Below are positions 53,641-61,699 of a stretch of DNA of 64,000 bases, in pieces (position 1 is the first letter of the stretch; every line of letters begins with the position of its first letter). The position numbers and the translations under genes are program-made. The stretch spans positions 2,976,001 to 3,040,000 of the forward strand of contig OZ014424.1 of assembly GCA_963965975.1 (NCBI GenBank). The letters are read 5' to 3'. The notes below the pieces were generated by a model. The model had not been told where the DNA came from. It did not search any database and saw only the letters and a list, made by a program, of their open reading frames with translations. Source of the DNA: Xestospongia bergquistia. Lineage: Eukaryota; Porifera; Demospongiae; Haplosclerida; Petrosiidae.

Positions 53641-56600
53641 TACTGTTAAAGCCATTTCATTTAGTTGGTGCCATTAAGTCCTTTAGACTGAGCAATATAC
53701 TTTAAAAATTTCACTTAGTACTCTAAGGTTTCTAAGGTCTTTAAATTAAAGAGTTTAGACCGTTAATGCATACCAACATACTAAACTGTTAATAGCAGTT
53801 TGTTTAGTTAGTCCCATAAGTCCTTTAGACTGAGCAGTTTACTTTATAAATTTACTCAATAGTCTAAACCTTCTAAAGTCTTTAAATTAAAGACTTTAGA
53901 TGTTAATGCAAACCAACTTACTAAACTGTTAATAGGATTTTTTTTAGTTAGTTTCATAGAGTCCTTTAGACTGTTCTTTTTACTTTATAAACTTCACTCA
54001 ATAGTCTAAACCTTCTAAAGTCTTTAATTTAAAGACTTTAGAGTGTTAATGCAAACCAACTTACTAAACTGTTAATAGCAGTTTATTTAGTTAGTCCCAT
54101 AGTGTCGTTTAAAATGAGCAGTTTACTTTATAAAATTTACTCAATAGTCTAAACCTTCTAAAGTCTTTAAATTAAAGACTTTAGAGTGTTAATGCAAACA
54201 AACTTACTAAACTGTTAATAGTAGTTTATTTAGTTAGTTTCATAGAGTCATTTAGACTGTTTCTTTACTTTATAAACTTCACACAACAGTCTAAACCTTC
54301 TAAAATCTTTAATTTAAAGACTTTATAGTGTTAATGCAAAAGAACTTACTAAGCTGTTAATAGCAGTTTATTTAGTTAGTTTCATAGAGTCCTTTAGACT
54401 CTTTCTTTACTTTATAAACCTCACTCAATAGTCTAAACCTTCTCAAATCTTTAATTTAAGACTTTAGAGTGTTAATTCAAACCAACTTACTAAACAGTTA
54501 ATAGCAGTTTATTTAGTTAGTCCCATAGAGTCCTTTAGAATGAGAAGTTTACTTTATAAATTTTACTCAATAGTCTAAACCTTCTAAAGATTTTAAATTA
54601 AAGACTTTAGAGTGTTAATGCAAACCAACTTACTAAACTGTTAATGACAGTTTATTTAGTTAGTCCCATAGAGTCCTTTAGACTGAGCAGTTTACATTAT
54701 AAAATTTACTCAATAGTCTAAACCTTCTAATGTCTTTAAATTAAAGACTTTAGAGTGTTAATGCAAACCAACTTATTGAACAATTAATAGCAGTTTATTT
54801 AGTTAGTTTCTTAGAGTCCTTTAGACTGAGCTGTTTACTTTATAATCTAGAGTCCTTTAGACTGAGCAGTTTACTTTATAAAATTCACTCAATAGTCTTA
54901 ACCATCTAAAGTCTTTAAATTAAAGACTTTAGAGTGTTAATGCAAACCAACTTACTAAACTGTTAATAGCAGTTTATTTAATTAGTCCCATTAAGTCCTT
55001 TAGTCTGAGCAGATTACTTTATAAACTTCACTCAATAGTCTAAACGTTCTAAAGTCTTTATATTAAAGACTTTATAGCGTTAATGCAAACCACCTTATTA
55101 TACTCTTAATACCATTTTGTGTAGTTAGTGCCATGAAGTCCTTTAGACTGAGCAGTTTACTTTACAAATTTCAGTTATTAGTCTAAGGCTTTTAAAGTCT
55201 TTAAATTAAAGACTTTAGTGCGTTAATGCAAACCAACATACTAAACTGTTAATAGCAGTTTATTTAGTTAGTCCCATTAAGTACTTTAGACAGAGCAGTT
55301 TACTATATAAAATTTACTCTATAGTCTAAACCTTCTAAAGTCTTTAAAATAAAGACTTTAGAGCGTTAATGCAAAACAACTTAATAAACTGTTAATAGCA
55401 ATTTATTTAGCTGGTGCCATTAAGTCCTTTAGTCTGAGCAGTTTACTTTATAAACTTCACTTAAGAGTCTAAGGCATCTAAAGTTTTTAAGTTAAAGACT
55501 TTACACCTTTAATGCTAACCAACATACTAAACTGTTAGTAGCAGTTCATTTAGTTAGTCCCATTAAGTCCTTTAGTCTAAGCAGTTTACTTTATTAACTT
55601 TACTCAATAGTCTGAACCTTCTAAAGTCTTTAAATTAAAGACTTTAGAGCGTTAATGCAAACAAACTTATTATACTGTTAATGCCATTTTATTTAGCTGG
55701 TGCCATTAAGTCCTTTAGACTGAGCAATTTACTTTACAAATTTCTCTTATTAGTCTAAGGCTTCTAAAGTCTTTAAATTAAAGACTTTAGACCGTTAATG
55801 CAAACCAACATACTAAACTGTTAATAGAAGTTTATTTAGTTAGTCCCATAAGTCCTTTAGATTGAGCAGTTTACTTTATAAACTTTACTCAACAGTCTAA
55901 ACCTTCTAAGTCTTTAAATTAAAGACTTTAGAGAGTTAATGCAAACCAACTTACTAAACTGTTAATAGCAGTTTATTTAGTTAGTCCCATAGGGTCCTTT
56001 AGACTGAGCACTTTACACTACAAACTTCACTCAAAAGACTAAACCTTCTAAAGTCTTTAAATTAAAGACTTTAGAGCGTTAATGCAAACCATCTCAATAA
56101 ACTGTTAATAGCAGTTTATTTAGTTAGTCCCATAGAGTCCTTTAGACTGAACAGTTTACATTATAAACTTCACTCAATAGTATAAACCTTCTAAAGTCTT
56201 TAAATTAAAGACTTTAGAGCGTTAATGCAAACCAACTCAATAACCTGGTAATAGCAGTTTATTTAGTTAATCCGATAAAGTCCTTTAGACTTAGTTGTTT
56301 ACTTTATAAACTTCACTCAATAGTCTAAAGCTTCTAAAGTCTTTAAATTAAAGACTTTAGAGCATTAATGCAAACTAACTTATTATACTGTTAATAGTAT
56401 TTTATTTAGTTAGTGTCATTAAGTCCTTTAGACTGAGCTGTTTACTTTATAAATTTCACTCAAAGTTCTAAAACTTCTAAAGTCTTTAAATTAAAGACTT
56501 TAGAGTTTTAATGCAAACCAACTTACTAAACTGTTAATAGCAGTTTATTTAGTTAGTCGCATAGAGTCCGTTAGACTGAGCAGTTTCCTTTATAAACATC

Positions 56601-56784
56601 ACTCAATAGTCTAAACCTTCTAATCTCTTTAAATTAAAGACCTTATGGCGTTAATTCAAGCCAACTTACTAAACTGTTAATAGCAGTTTATTTAGTTAGT
56701 CCCATTAAGTCCTTTAGTCTGAGCAGTTTACTTTATTAACTTCACTCAATAGTCTAAACCTTCTAAAGTCTTTAAATTAAAGAC
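53620..56784 (+). repeat. diverged distal edge of the array
   Basis: Monomers here are the most degenerate of block 3. They carry edge-specific forms: CCATTAAGTCC for CCATAGAGTCC, GAGCGTTAATGC for GAGTGTTAATGC, and TGGTGCCATTAAG. Several have 1-3 bp indels. At 54,845 a monomer breaks off after TTTATAA and restarts at TCTAGAGTCC, so that two GAGTCCTTTAGACTGAG segments lie only 36 bp apart. Divergence towards a satellite edge is commonly seen where exchange with the homogenised core is rare. Confidence 0.85.
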
Positions 56785-57512
56785 TAAATAAACTGCTATT
56801 AACAGTTTAGTAAGTTGGTTTGCATTAACGCTCTAAAGTCTTTAATTTATAGACTTTTGAAGGTTTAGACTATTGAGTGAATTTTATAAAGTAAACTGCT
56901 CAGTCTAAAGTTCTTAATGGGACTAACTGAAGAAGCTGCTACTAACAGTTTAGTAAGTTGGTTTCCATCAACGCACCAAAGTCCTAAGTTTAAAGAGTTT
57001 AGAAGGTTTAGACAGTTGAGTGAAGTTTATAAAGTAAACTGCTCAGTCTAAAGGACTTAGTGGCACTAACTAAATAAATTTCTCTTAACAGTTTAGTAAG
57101 TTGGTTTGCATTAACGCTCTAAAGTCTTTAACTTAAAAACTTTAGAAGGTTTAGACTATTGAGTGAATTTTATAAAGTAAACTGCTCAGTCTAAAGGACT
57201 TAATCGGACTAACTAAAGAAGATGCTACTAACAGTTTAGTAAGTTGGTTTGCATTAACGCACTAAAGTCTTTAACTTAATGACTTAAGATGGTTTAGACT
57301 ATTGAGTGAAGTTTATAAAGTAAACTGCTCAGTCTAAAGGACTTAATGGGACTAACTAAATAAACTGCAATTAACTGTTTAGTTAGTTTGTTTGCAATAA
57401 TGCTCAAATGTCTTTAATTTAAAGACTTTCGAAGGTGTAGATTGTTGAGTGAAGTTTATAAAGTAAACTGCTCAATCTAAAGGATTTAATGGGACTAAAT
57501 AAATAAACTGCT
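56785..57512 (-). repeat. satellite orientation block 4 (reverse, terminal)
   Basis: About five diverged reverse monomers close the array. They carry the same edge-type markers as the end of block 3: GGACTTAATGGGACTAAC (the reverse of CCCATTAAGTCC) and GCATTAACGCTC (the reverse of GAGCGTTAATGC). The block is therefore best read as a local inversion of edge monomers. The last recognisable satellite bases are AAATAAACTGCT, ending at about 57,512. Confidence 0.9.
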
Positions 57513-57516
57513 TGTT

Positions 57517-57582
57517 TTCCTCTATTGTTTATTATACAATGTACATACAATAGGTAAAACAGGTCTTAAAATTACTCATAAT
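57517..57582 (+). repeat. 66-bp direct repeat, copy 1, abutting the satellite edge
   Basis: Begins within 5 bases of the last satellite base and matches 58,976-59,041 at 65 of 66 positions (the difference is at 57,531). It contains TTATACAATGTACATACAAT and GGTAAAACAGGTC. ATTGT and ACAAT near one end form a small inverted repeat. It is probably a fragment of a dispersed element. I do not recognise the family. Confidence 0.85.
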
Positions 57583-57624
57583 TGTTAGTATAAGATGAAT
57601 TGCTCTCTTTTTTTTCTGTCATAG

Positions 57625-57767
57625 GAGAGCCCATCCTTTCAACTCGTTTATAACCCATATCATCTCATGTACAAGGATGTTCTGGAAGGTTTGCAAATTG
57701 TACTTTCAACCAAGAACAAATCAACTTTGTGTTTGATGCTCAAGATTGTATGCATCAAATTCTATTG
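57625..57767 (+). CDS. exon candidate, protein not recognised
   Basis: An open frame follows the tract TTTTTTTTCTGTCATAG (acceptor AG at 57,623-57,624) and ends before GTTAGT (57,768). Reading from GAG gives 47 codons plus two bases, so the exit phase is 2. The peptide starts ESPSFQLVYNPYHLM and continues with KDVLEGLQIVLS and LCLMLKIVCIKFY, an amphipathic, helix-like composition. Its length of 143 bp equals the satellite period by coincidence, since the sequence is unrelated. It is the first coding candidate beyond the array, 112 bp from the last satellite base. The reverse strand has stops here. It has no start or stop codon, so it would be an internal exon. Family unknown. Confidence 0.4.
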
Positions 57768-57788
57768 GTTAGTTCGATATTATCCTTG

Positions 57789-57870
57789 TCATTTATTCAT
57801 CCATCCATTCATTCATCTATTCATCCATCCGTTCATTCATTTGCCATTTATCCATTCATCCATCCATTAC
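57789..57870 (+). repeat. degenerate (CATC/CATT)n tetranucleotide repeat
   Basis: About 80 bp of imperfect TTCATCCATCCATTCATTCAT type. Similar tracts recur at 59,731-59,775 (opposite strand sense) and 63,127-63,227, and shorter ones near 58,921 and 60,540. Confidence 0.9.
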
Positions 57871-58053
57871 AGCACTTATAAAAAGCAATGATTATTACCA
57901 TGCTACAACATCAACAAACAAATAATGGTTACTTCTACCTCACACTGTCCGGCTCTTTGCCACTTAATTCAGTTTCCCTTTTGACCTCTCTTTAATAAAG
58001 ACACTCAACAGGATCCTGTAGCTCACCCTTTTCTCCTCCTCCATTCCTCTTAC

Positions 58054-58162
58054 CAAAGAAGCGTAAACAAAAAAGAAGTATCTCCTTGTCAAAAACATCA
58101 AGATCCTCACTCTTAGTCCCATAATGTAGCAACATGAGGAGCGCGAGCAATAGTACTGGCAG
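58054..58162 (-). CDS. exon candidate on the minus strand, protein not recognised
   Basis: On the minus strand an open frame begins after CTATCAG (acceptor complement at 58,163-58,164) and ends at a strong donor, GTAAGA (58,048-58,053). It has 36 codons plus one base. The peptide includes LPVLLLALLMLLHYG and then KSEDLDVFDKEILLF, typical of packed helices in a helical-repeat protein. The opposite strand is also open over part of this span and would encode a PKKRK-type basic cluster, so strand choice is not certain. I prefer the minus strand because both splice signals are present and the composition is more protein-like. Family unknown. Confidence 0.4.
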
Positions 58163-58300
58163 CTGATAGTAACTATGACACTCTTTGAAGTAACACAAGT
58201 AGTAGTTTTACTTTCTCTATTCCTGTTATACCAAGTTTAATGGAGGATTTCTTTTGGTTGATTATAAGAGTGCTGCCTCTTCGTGTGGAGGTCTACTTAC

Positions 58301-58396
58301 ATAGCAGGTTTGTCCTCACATATACTATGAATATTTGACTCTTTCTTTCTCTTTAGATGTTCTAGTATTATTACAATGAATGATTGTCTACTATTG
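58301..58396 (-). CDS. exon candidate on the minus strand, upstream of the 58.1 kb exon
   Basis: The minus-strand frame ends at the consensus donor GTAAGT (58,295-58,300). The nearest acceptor is CAAAG at 58,397-58,398, preceded by a pyrimidine-rich stretch with CTATTAATGAC as a possible branch site. This gives 96 bp with entry phase 2 and exit phase 2. The peptide contains RQSFIVIILEHLKRKKES and ends CEDKPA. The open frame runs on upstream to about 58,536 with a leucine-rich stretch, so a longer exon is possible. Together with 58,054-58,162 it suggests a minus-strand gene, but the phases of the two exons do not agree in the preferred frames. Confidence 0.35.
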
Positions 58397-58667
58397 CTTT
58401 GTAATAATGTCATTAATAGTAATAGGAGAAGTATGTCAAAGAACAAACCAGGTATATTTAATGAATAGATGGATAAAGGAGTGTAACAATAGATAACAAA
58501 TGAATGACAGAGTAATGGACATATCATTGAAGTCAATGGACGGATGAGTAGATAGACTAATGTAAAGACAGGTGAACATATGGATTCACAAACAGATAAA
58601 TAGATTTACTAATGAATGTTTTATTAATGAGTGCTTTGTTAATGATTGTTCTGTTCTCTTTTTATAG

Positions 58668-58829
58668 TGGTTTTTGTTAAATGATCTACTTGATACTCAT
58701 GTGTGTAGTCCTTTGTTGCTCCCTGAGTCTTGTTCTGATAAGTGGGTAGAGGGAGTTATGGGAAATCAATGTGAAAATATTCAAACTGGGAGCGATTTGT
58801 TCCCCAAAAATAGAATGTCCATCAAACTG
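58668..58829 (+). CDS. exon candidate, 54 codons, protein not recognised
   Basis: Preceded by CTCTTTTTATAG and followed by GTAAAA. The exon is exactly 54 codons in phase 0. The peptide begins WFLLNDLLDTHVCSPLLL and ends KNRMSIKL. It contains several cysteines and a short acidic/polar middle. The two splice signals agree in phase, which raises confidence, but this exon does not follow in phase from the candidate at 57,625 (exit phase 2), so an exon between them would be needed. The reverse strand also has an open frame here, a common effect of real coding on the other strand. Family unknown. Confidence 0.42.
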
Positions 58830-58975
58830 GTAAAAATATATCACACCACAACATTGAAAACTAAGAAATATGAAAAGTAATTATTATATTTGTGCATGTT
58901 CTTAAAAATTTTCTACCTGTCCATCAATCCATCCATTTATTATTTACTTCCTCCTTTAGTCTTTCTGTCTTAGTC

Positions 58976-59041
58976 TTCCTCTATTGTTTGTTATACAATG
59001 TACATACAATAGGTAAAACAGGTCTTAAAATTACTCATAAT
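58976..59041 (+). repeat. 66-bp direct repeat, copy 2
   Basis: Second copy, 1,459 bp downstream of the first, lying in a non-coding stretch between exon candidates. Immediate flanks differ from those of copy 1, so the 66 bp may be the whole conserved unit. Confidence 0.85.
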
Positions 59042-59322
59042 GCTTAAGATGTGTTTGCCATTAATAGCTGTATGGATGTTTATGTAAGACATGATGCACA
59101 TTAGATGGAGGTGAATCTCAAGCATGACCCAAACTGGACGGACCAGTTGTTAATACTTGTATTACAGGATGTTTGAGTTACTATGTCAAGTTGAAGGAGG
59201 ATTTAATGTACATGGCAATGATTAACATTCATAACATTCATAACAATATGTATTACTCTATTAATCTGTACGTTCACTCTAGTGATCAATCCATTCATAG
59301 GTATGGTACTCATATCTGCCAG

Positions 59323-59488
59323 TCTTTTTTTTCACCCATGGAGACTGTCCTTTCTCCTTTACCCATTCTTCTCCCTCCTCCAATTCTCTCTGATTCCCCA
59401 ACCTTTGAAGTATCAATACTAGTCACCATACCAGCTTGTCTATCAGCTATGAATGATGCTGGGTCTCCTACTATTTTCATCACAACTG
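59323..59488 (+). CDS. exon candidate, proline-rich start, protein not recognised
   Basis: After CTGCCAG the frame reads on through METVLSPLPILLPPP and then FEVSILVTIPACLS to FITTG, 55 codons plus one base. The frame meets TAA at 59,503 if read through. The nearest donor is ACTG|GTCCCC, which is weak. Splicing from there to TTTAACAG (59,564) restores the frame exactly into the next candidate, with a 76 bp intron. The start is uncertain, since several upstream AGs are possible. Confidence 0.35.
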
Positions 59489-59564
59489 GTCCCCCTACCT
59501 GCTAACTACAAACTCATGTGTTCTCTCTATCACGCTCTCTTTTCTCTTAAATCTACTTTAACAG

Positions 59565-59649
59565 AAATGAAATTAGTATCTTCAAGAAACAAACATCTAT
59601 TTTTTTTACCTGCTGCTCATCTGGAACTACTGACAACACCTCTCATGCT
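59565..59649 (+). CDS. exon candidate, probable partner of 59,323-59,488
   Basis: Entry after CTACTTTAACAG, exit at GTAAAA (59,650). Two leading bases complete the codon left by the preceding candidate, then follow 27 codons and two trailing bases. The peptide includes MKLVSSRNKHLFFLPAAHL. The same frame is also open upstream to 59,453, so the alternative is one exon with a one-base frame change in the C5 run at 59,491-59,495. The spliced model needs no sequence error and is preferred. Confidence 0.35.
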
Positions 59650-59730
59650 GTAAAATACTGTAATCCTTTAGAGAATGCTTCCATTTTAATAAATGAGAGT
59701 GCTCCTGCATCAAATAATGTAATGATGAGG

Positions 59731-59775
59731 AAGATGAATTGAATGGATGGATGGGTCAATCAATGGATGGATAGA
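59731..59775 (+). repeat. degenerate (GGAT)n repeat
   Basis: GAATGGATGGATGGGTCAATC and following bases are the reverse-sense relative of the CATC tracts elsewhere in the flank. Confidence 0.8.
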
Positions 59776-59792
59776 CTTTTCTTGTATTTTAC

Positions 59793-59925
59793 TTGTATTA
59801 GTTGAAATCATCTCATCCTTTGCTACAATAACCTTGTCAACCTGAGTTGGAATCTTTCTACAATAGCCTCTCTCCTCCATCTCCCAAATCACCTGATCCA
59901 ATTGTACGTCAACAGTTTCAAGAAA
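59793..59925 (-). CDS. exon candidate on the minus strand, charged helical peptide
   Basis: The minus-strand frame contains FLETVDVQLDQVIWEMEER, then KIPTQVDKVIVAKDEM, and reaches a donor GTAAAA at 59,787-59,792. The peptide is rich in alternating charge and looks like a coiled or helical segment. No clear acceptor is visible upstream: the frame runs back into the GA/CT microsatellite at 59,938. A read-through exon, an exon start that I cannot place, or a non-coding open frame are all possible. Family unknown. Confidence 0.3.
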
Positions 59926-59937
59926 TGTTAATAAATC

Positions 59938-59961
59938 AGAGAGAGAGAGAGAGAGAGAGAG
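59938..59961 (+). repeat. (AG)12 microsatellite
   Basis: A perfect AG dinucleotide run of 24 bp. Confidence 0.97.
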
Positions 59962-60000
59962 TTATGTATTAATCTTTAAATGATTACTATTTCATGTGGA

Positions 60001-60012
60001 TCTCTGTCTTTC

Positions 60013-60055
<43 letters not shown>

Positions 60056-60058
60056 ATG
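60001..60058 (+). repeat. (TCTG)n/(TC)n microsatellite
   Basis: TCTCTGTCTT passes into about seven TCTG units and then a TC run. It is 40 bp from the AG run, so this is a compound microsatellite region. Confidence 0.95.
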
Positions 60059-60066
60059 TCATAGAG

Positions 60067-60232
60067 TCATTGAGTCATAGCAAAAACACAAAATTGATGA
60101 CTTAGAACCAATAAATTCTTAAACTCTATCAATACTAAAGAGAACATATTGATTATTTCATGACCGTTTATCACTTCTGCTACTACCTGACTTAAATTAT
60201 TAACACTAAAGATCAAGTGAGCTATTAGTCTC
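60067..60232 (-). CDS. terminal exon candidate on the minus strand
   Basis: The minus-strand frame enters after TGCTGCTACAG (acceptor complement at 60,233-60,234) with one leading base and runs 55 codons to TGA at 60,067-60,069. The peptide contains LIAHLIFSVNNLSQVVAEV and LVLIEFKNLLVLSHQF, a strongly helical, leucine-rich composition with the look of HEAT or ARM-like repeats, which is only an impression. No good donor lies before the stop, so it would be a last exon. No clear polyadenylation signal follows. Family unknown. Confidence 0.35.
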
Positions 60233-60252
60233 CTGTAGCAGCAATAATGCAA

Positions 60253-60640
60253 ACTATTTGTAATATAGACATAGCCAGTACCACATCTATTGCAAACTAG
60301 GGATTAGGTCAAATAAGTTAACAATCTCGTGCATGCTAGCCACCACCTCCTAGTATATTAGTCATATATGTGTAGTAGTGACTGTTAGAAAGCAAACCTA
60401 ATCATAAAATGTATGAAAAGATTTCCTTTAACTTGTGTAGTCATTGTTTAGAAAGCAGATCTAATCATAATAAATATCATAGTGAATTATCTTATTGCAT
60501 ACATTCACTGATTAGTTTACTATGACAATCACAGACTATCCATCCATTGTCCTTTATCATTTATCCATTCATATTATTATCTTATTCATATTATCTATTA
60601 TCATATTATTATCATATTATTACATTATTATCTGTCCATT
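60253..60640. other. non-coding stretch with a 65-bp-spaced duplication and an ATT-rich tract
   Basis: No convincing exon is seen. GTGTAGTAGTGACTG with AGAAAGCAAACCTAATCATAA at 60,370 recurs imperfectly at 60,435 (GTGTAGTCATTG, AGAAAGCAGATCTAATCATAA). From about 60,576 to 60,632 there is a degenerate ATT/ATC tract. Confidence 0.7.
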
Positions 60641-60643
60641 TAG

Positions 60644-60759
60644 ATCTCAGAAGATGTGATATGGCAAAGTATAATTTGTGACAACATCCTCATTAGTTAC
60701 CTTGAATACTAGAAAATCCTTCTATTGAATGCTCAAGACTACCTCTTCCTAGTTATGAG
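60644..60759 (+). CDS. possible exon with an in-frame stop
   Basis: CTGTCCATTTAG precedes and the strong donor GAG|GTAGGT follows at 60,760. The first frame reads ISEDVIWQSIICDNILI and then meets TAG at 60,710-60,712. After the stop two other frames look coding up to the donor (one gives KILLLNAQDYLFLVM). Either this exon is broken by a small indel, or a splice site inside it has been missed, or it is not an exon. Strand support is moderate and function unknown. Confidence 0.22.
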
Positions 60760-60769
60760 GTAGGTGGAG

Positions 60770-61350
60770 TCATATAATATTGCATGTATGTTGTCTTTAT
60801 TAATTCATTAATTAAAAAGGTATACTAATTACAAATAATAATAAAAGAGTGAACATACTACATATGTTTTTGTTTGTTATAAATATTTACATTGTACTAT
60901 ACAAATTGAAATAATTGTCACATTACAATACAAGTTTCAACACTCCTTTACTTTACATTTGTATATATATTTATATATCATTTAAACTGATATCTGTCAT
61001 AGTTGTTAAATTATCTTATCATTAGGTATCTAATCTTTTTTCCAGGAGTGTTATTGTACATGTCCACTGATTTACATATATTTTCATATCAGAATGGTTT
61101 TGAATATTATATGAGGGAGGACAAAACTTCATGGAAATCTAAACCTGTTTGACTTGTTAGACAGTTTTGGCAACATTATAAACATCCTCCTAATCTATAA
61201 GAAATGGAATTTGTAAATGTATTTTAGATGAATGCATGACAAATAAAAGGACAGACAGACAACAAACAAACAAACAGATATCAATCTCTTTTCATTTACA
61301 GATGTCTCTTTATCAGTGAGAATGTAGTCATTTTATAAACACATACTAAC
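60770..61350. other. AT-rich non-coding stretch
   Basis: Long A/T runs, TATATATATTTATATATC near 60,961, and an ACAG/ACAA tract at 61,250-61,276. A minute open frame after TTTCATTTACAG at 61,303 is too short to call. No gene seen. Confidence 0.6.
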
Positions 61351-61375
61351 ACATTGTAATTTGTATGAAATGTTA

Positions 61376-61693
61376 GAACTTGTCCAGTCCAACAAAGATA
61401 GGAGTGACTTATCTCCCACATTATGGGACATTAATCTCATGATTGACCTAGCACAGTCTGTAATTGAACCAATGACCATACCGAAACTCTCTCGTATAAT
61501 TTGCATGATACAAGAGAACTATCATGTCATTATTATTTTAGCTATTCCCATTGTACCAGGAGAAGATGACTACACCCACAAATCAATCTCTTTCACCCTT
61601 TATATGCTGCTAGTCAATAAAAATGAACTTTTCCCATGTCTCACTATCGACTTTCCTATCTCATCATATGGGCACATCAAGATCAGACAAGGG
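61376..61693 (+). CDS. exon candidate of about 105 codons, protein not recognised
   Basis: This is the longest open frame of the flank. It can be entered after GAAATGTTAG (61,375), with two leading bases. The peptide includes LVQSNKDRSDLSPTLWD, LSRIICMIQENYHVI and FTLYMLLVNKNELFP. The hydrophobic spacing suggests helices. It stops at TAG 61,694-61,696. A weak donor (CAAGG|GTAGAC) lies just before the stop, so it may be either internal or terminal. The minus strand is closed here, which favours the plus strand. A small single-exon gene starting at an ATG near 61,370 is an alternative. No family recognised. Confidence 0.4.
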
Positions 61694-61699
61694 TAGACT

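Larger units (their letters stand above)
25508..56784 (+). repeat. satellite orientation block 3 (forward)
   Basis: About 219 forward monomers, the longest block. It holds, from left to right, the right palindrome arm (to 38,725), the 3,430 bp tandem duplication (35.9-42.8 kb), the 5,570 bp duplication with a deletion (40.1-50.4 kb), a 1,000 bp seven-monomer repeat (51.8-53.6 kb) and a diverged distal edge (53.6-56.8 kb). It ends inside the central palindrome of a monomer at AAAGACT, about 56,784. Confidence 0.95.
1..57512. repeat. 143-bp AT-rich satellite array, about 400 monomers
   Basis: A tandem repeat fills the whole interval. Successive occurrences of the AAACNAACTTACTAAACTG segment in the first kilobase begin at 1, 144, 287, 430, 573 and 716, which fixes the period at 143 bp. 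Landmarks in each forward unit, in order, are TACTAAACTGTTAA, CAGTTTATTTAGTTAG, ATAGAGTCCTTTAGA, TTTACTTTATAAA, TCAATAGTCTAAA, a 29 bp palindrome built on AAAGTCTTTAA, and GAGTGTTAATGC. Monomers differ by scattered point changes and rare 1-4 bp indels. No six-frame ORF of 60 codons or more occurs in it. Length, AT richness and higher-order structure resemble centromeric or pericentromeric satellites of animals and plants, but that role is inference. The array continues beyond the left edge of the window. Confidence 0.98.

Noticed and set aside
1-57512. CRISPR array
   Set aside because: The repeats are contiguous 143 bp units with no unique spacers between constant repeats.
1-57512. Plasmid iterons or a bacterial origin
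   Set aside because: The scale (57 kb), higher-order structure and intron-bearing flank are eukaryotic. No bacterial gene is present.
1-57512. Protein-coding repeat (for example a repetitive surface protein)
   Set aside because: 143 is not a multiple of three and stops occur in all six frames of each monomer.
1-57512. CENP-B box
   Set aside because: I looked for the YTTCGTTGGAAACGGGA-type motif. Only TTCGTTCGCATT-like variants of a monomer segment occur (for example near 21,235), and they lack the core.
56700-57512. Telomere next to the array
   Set aside because: No TTAGGG-like or other simple telomeric repeat is present. The array ends in unique DNA.
57625-57767. Relation between the 143 bp exon candidate and the 143 bp satellite
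   Set aside because: The lengths agree by chance. There is no sequence similarity.
58012-58120. Plus-strand exon encoding a PKKRK-type nuclear localisation signal
   Set aside because: The frame soon stops at TAA and the donor is poor. The minus strand has better splice signals and composition.
59453-59653. One-base frameshift in the C5 run at 59,491-59,495
   Set aside because: A 76 bp intron from 59,489 to 59,564 restores the frame with matching phases, so an indel is not needed, although the donor is weak.
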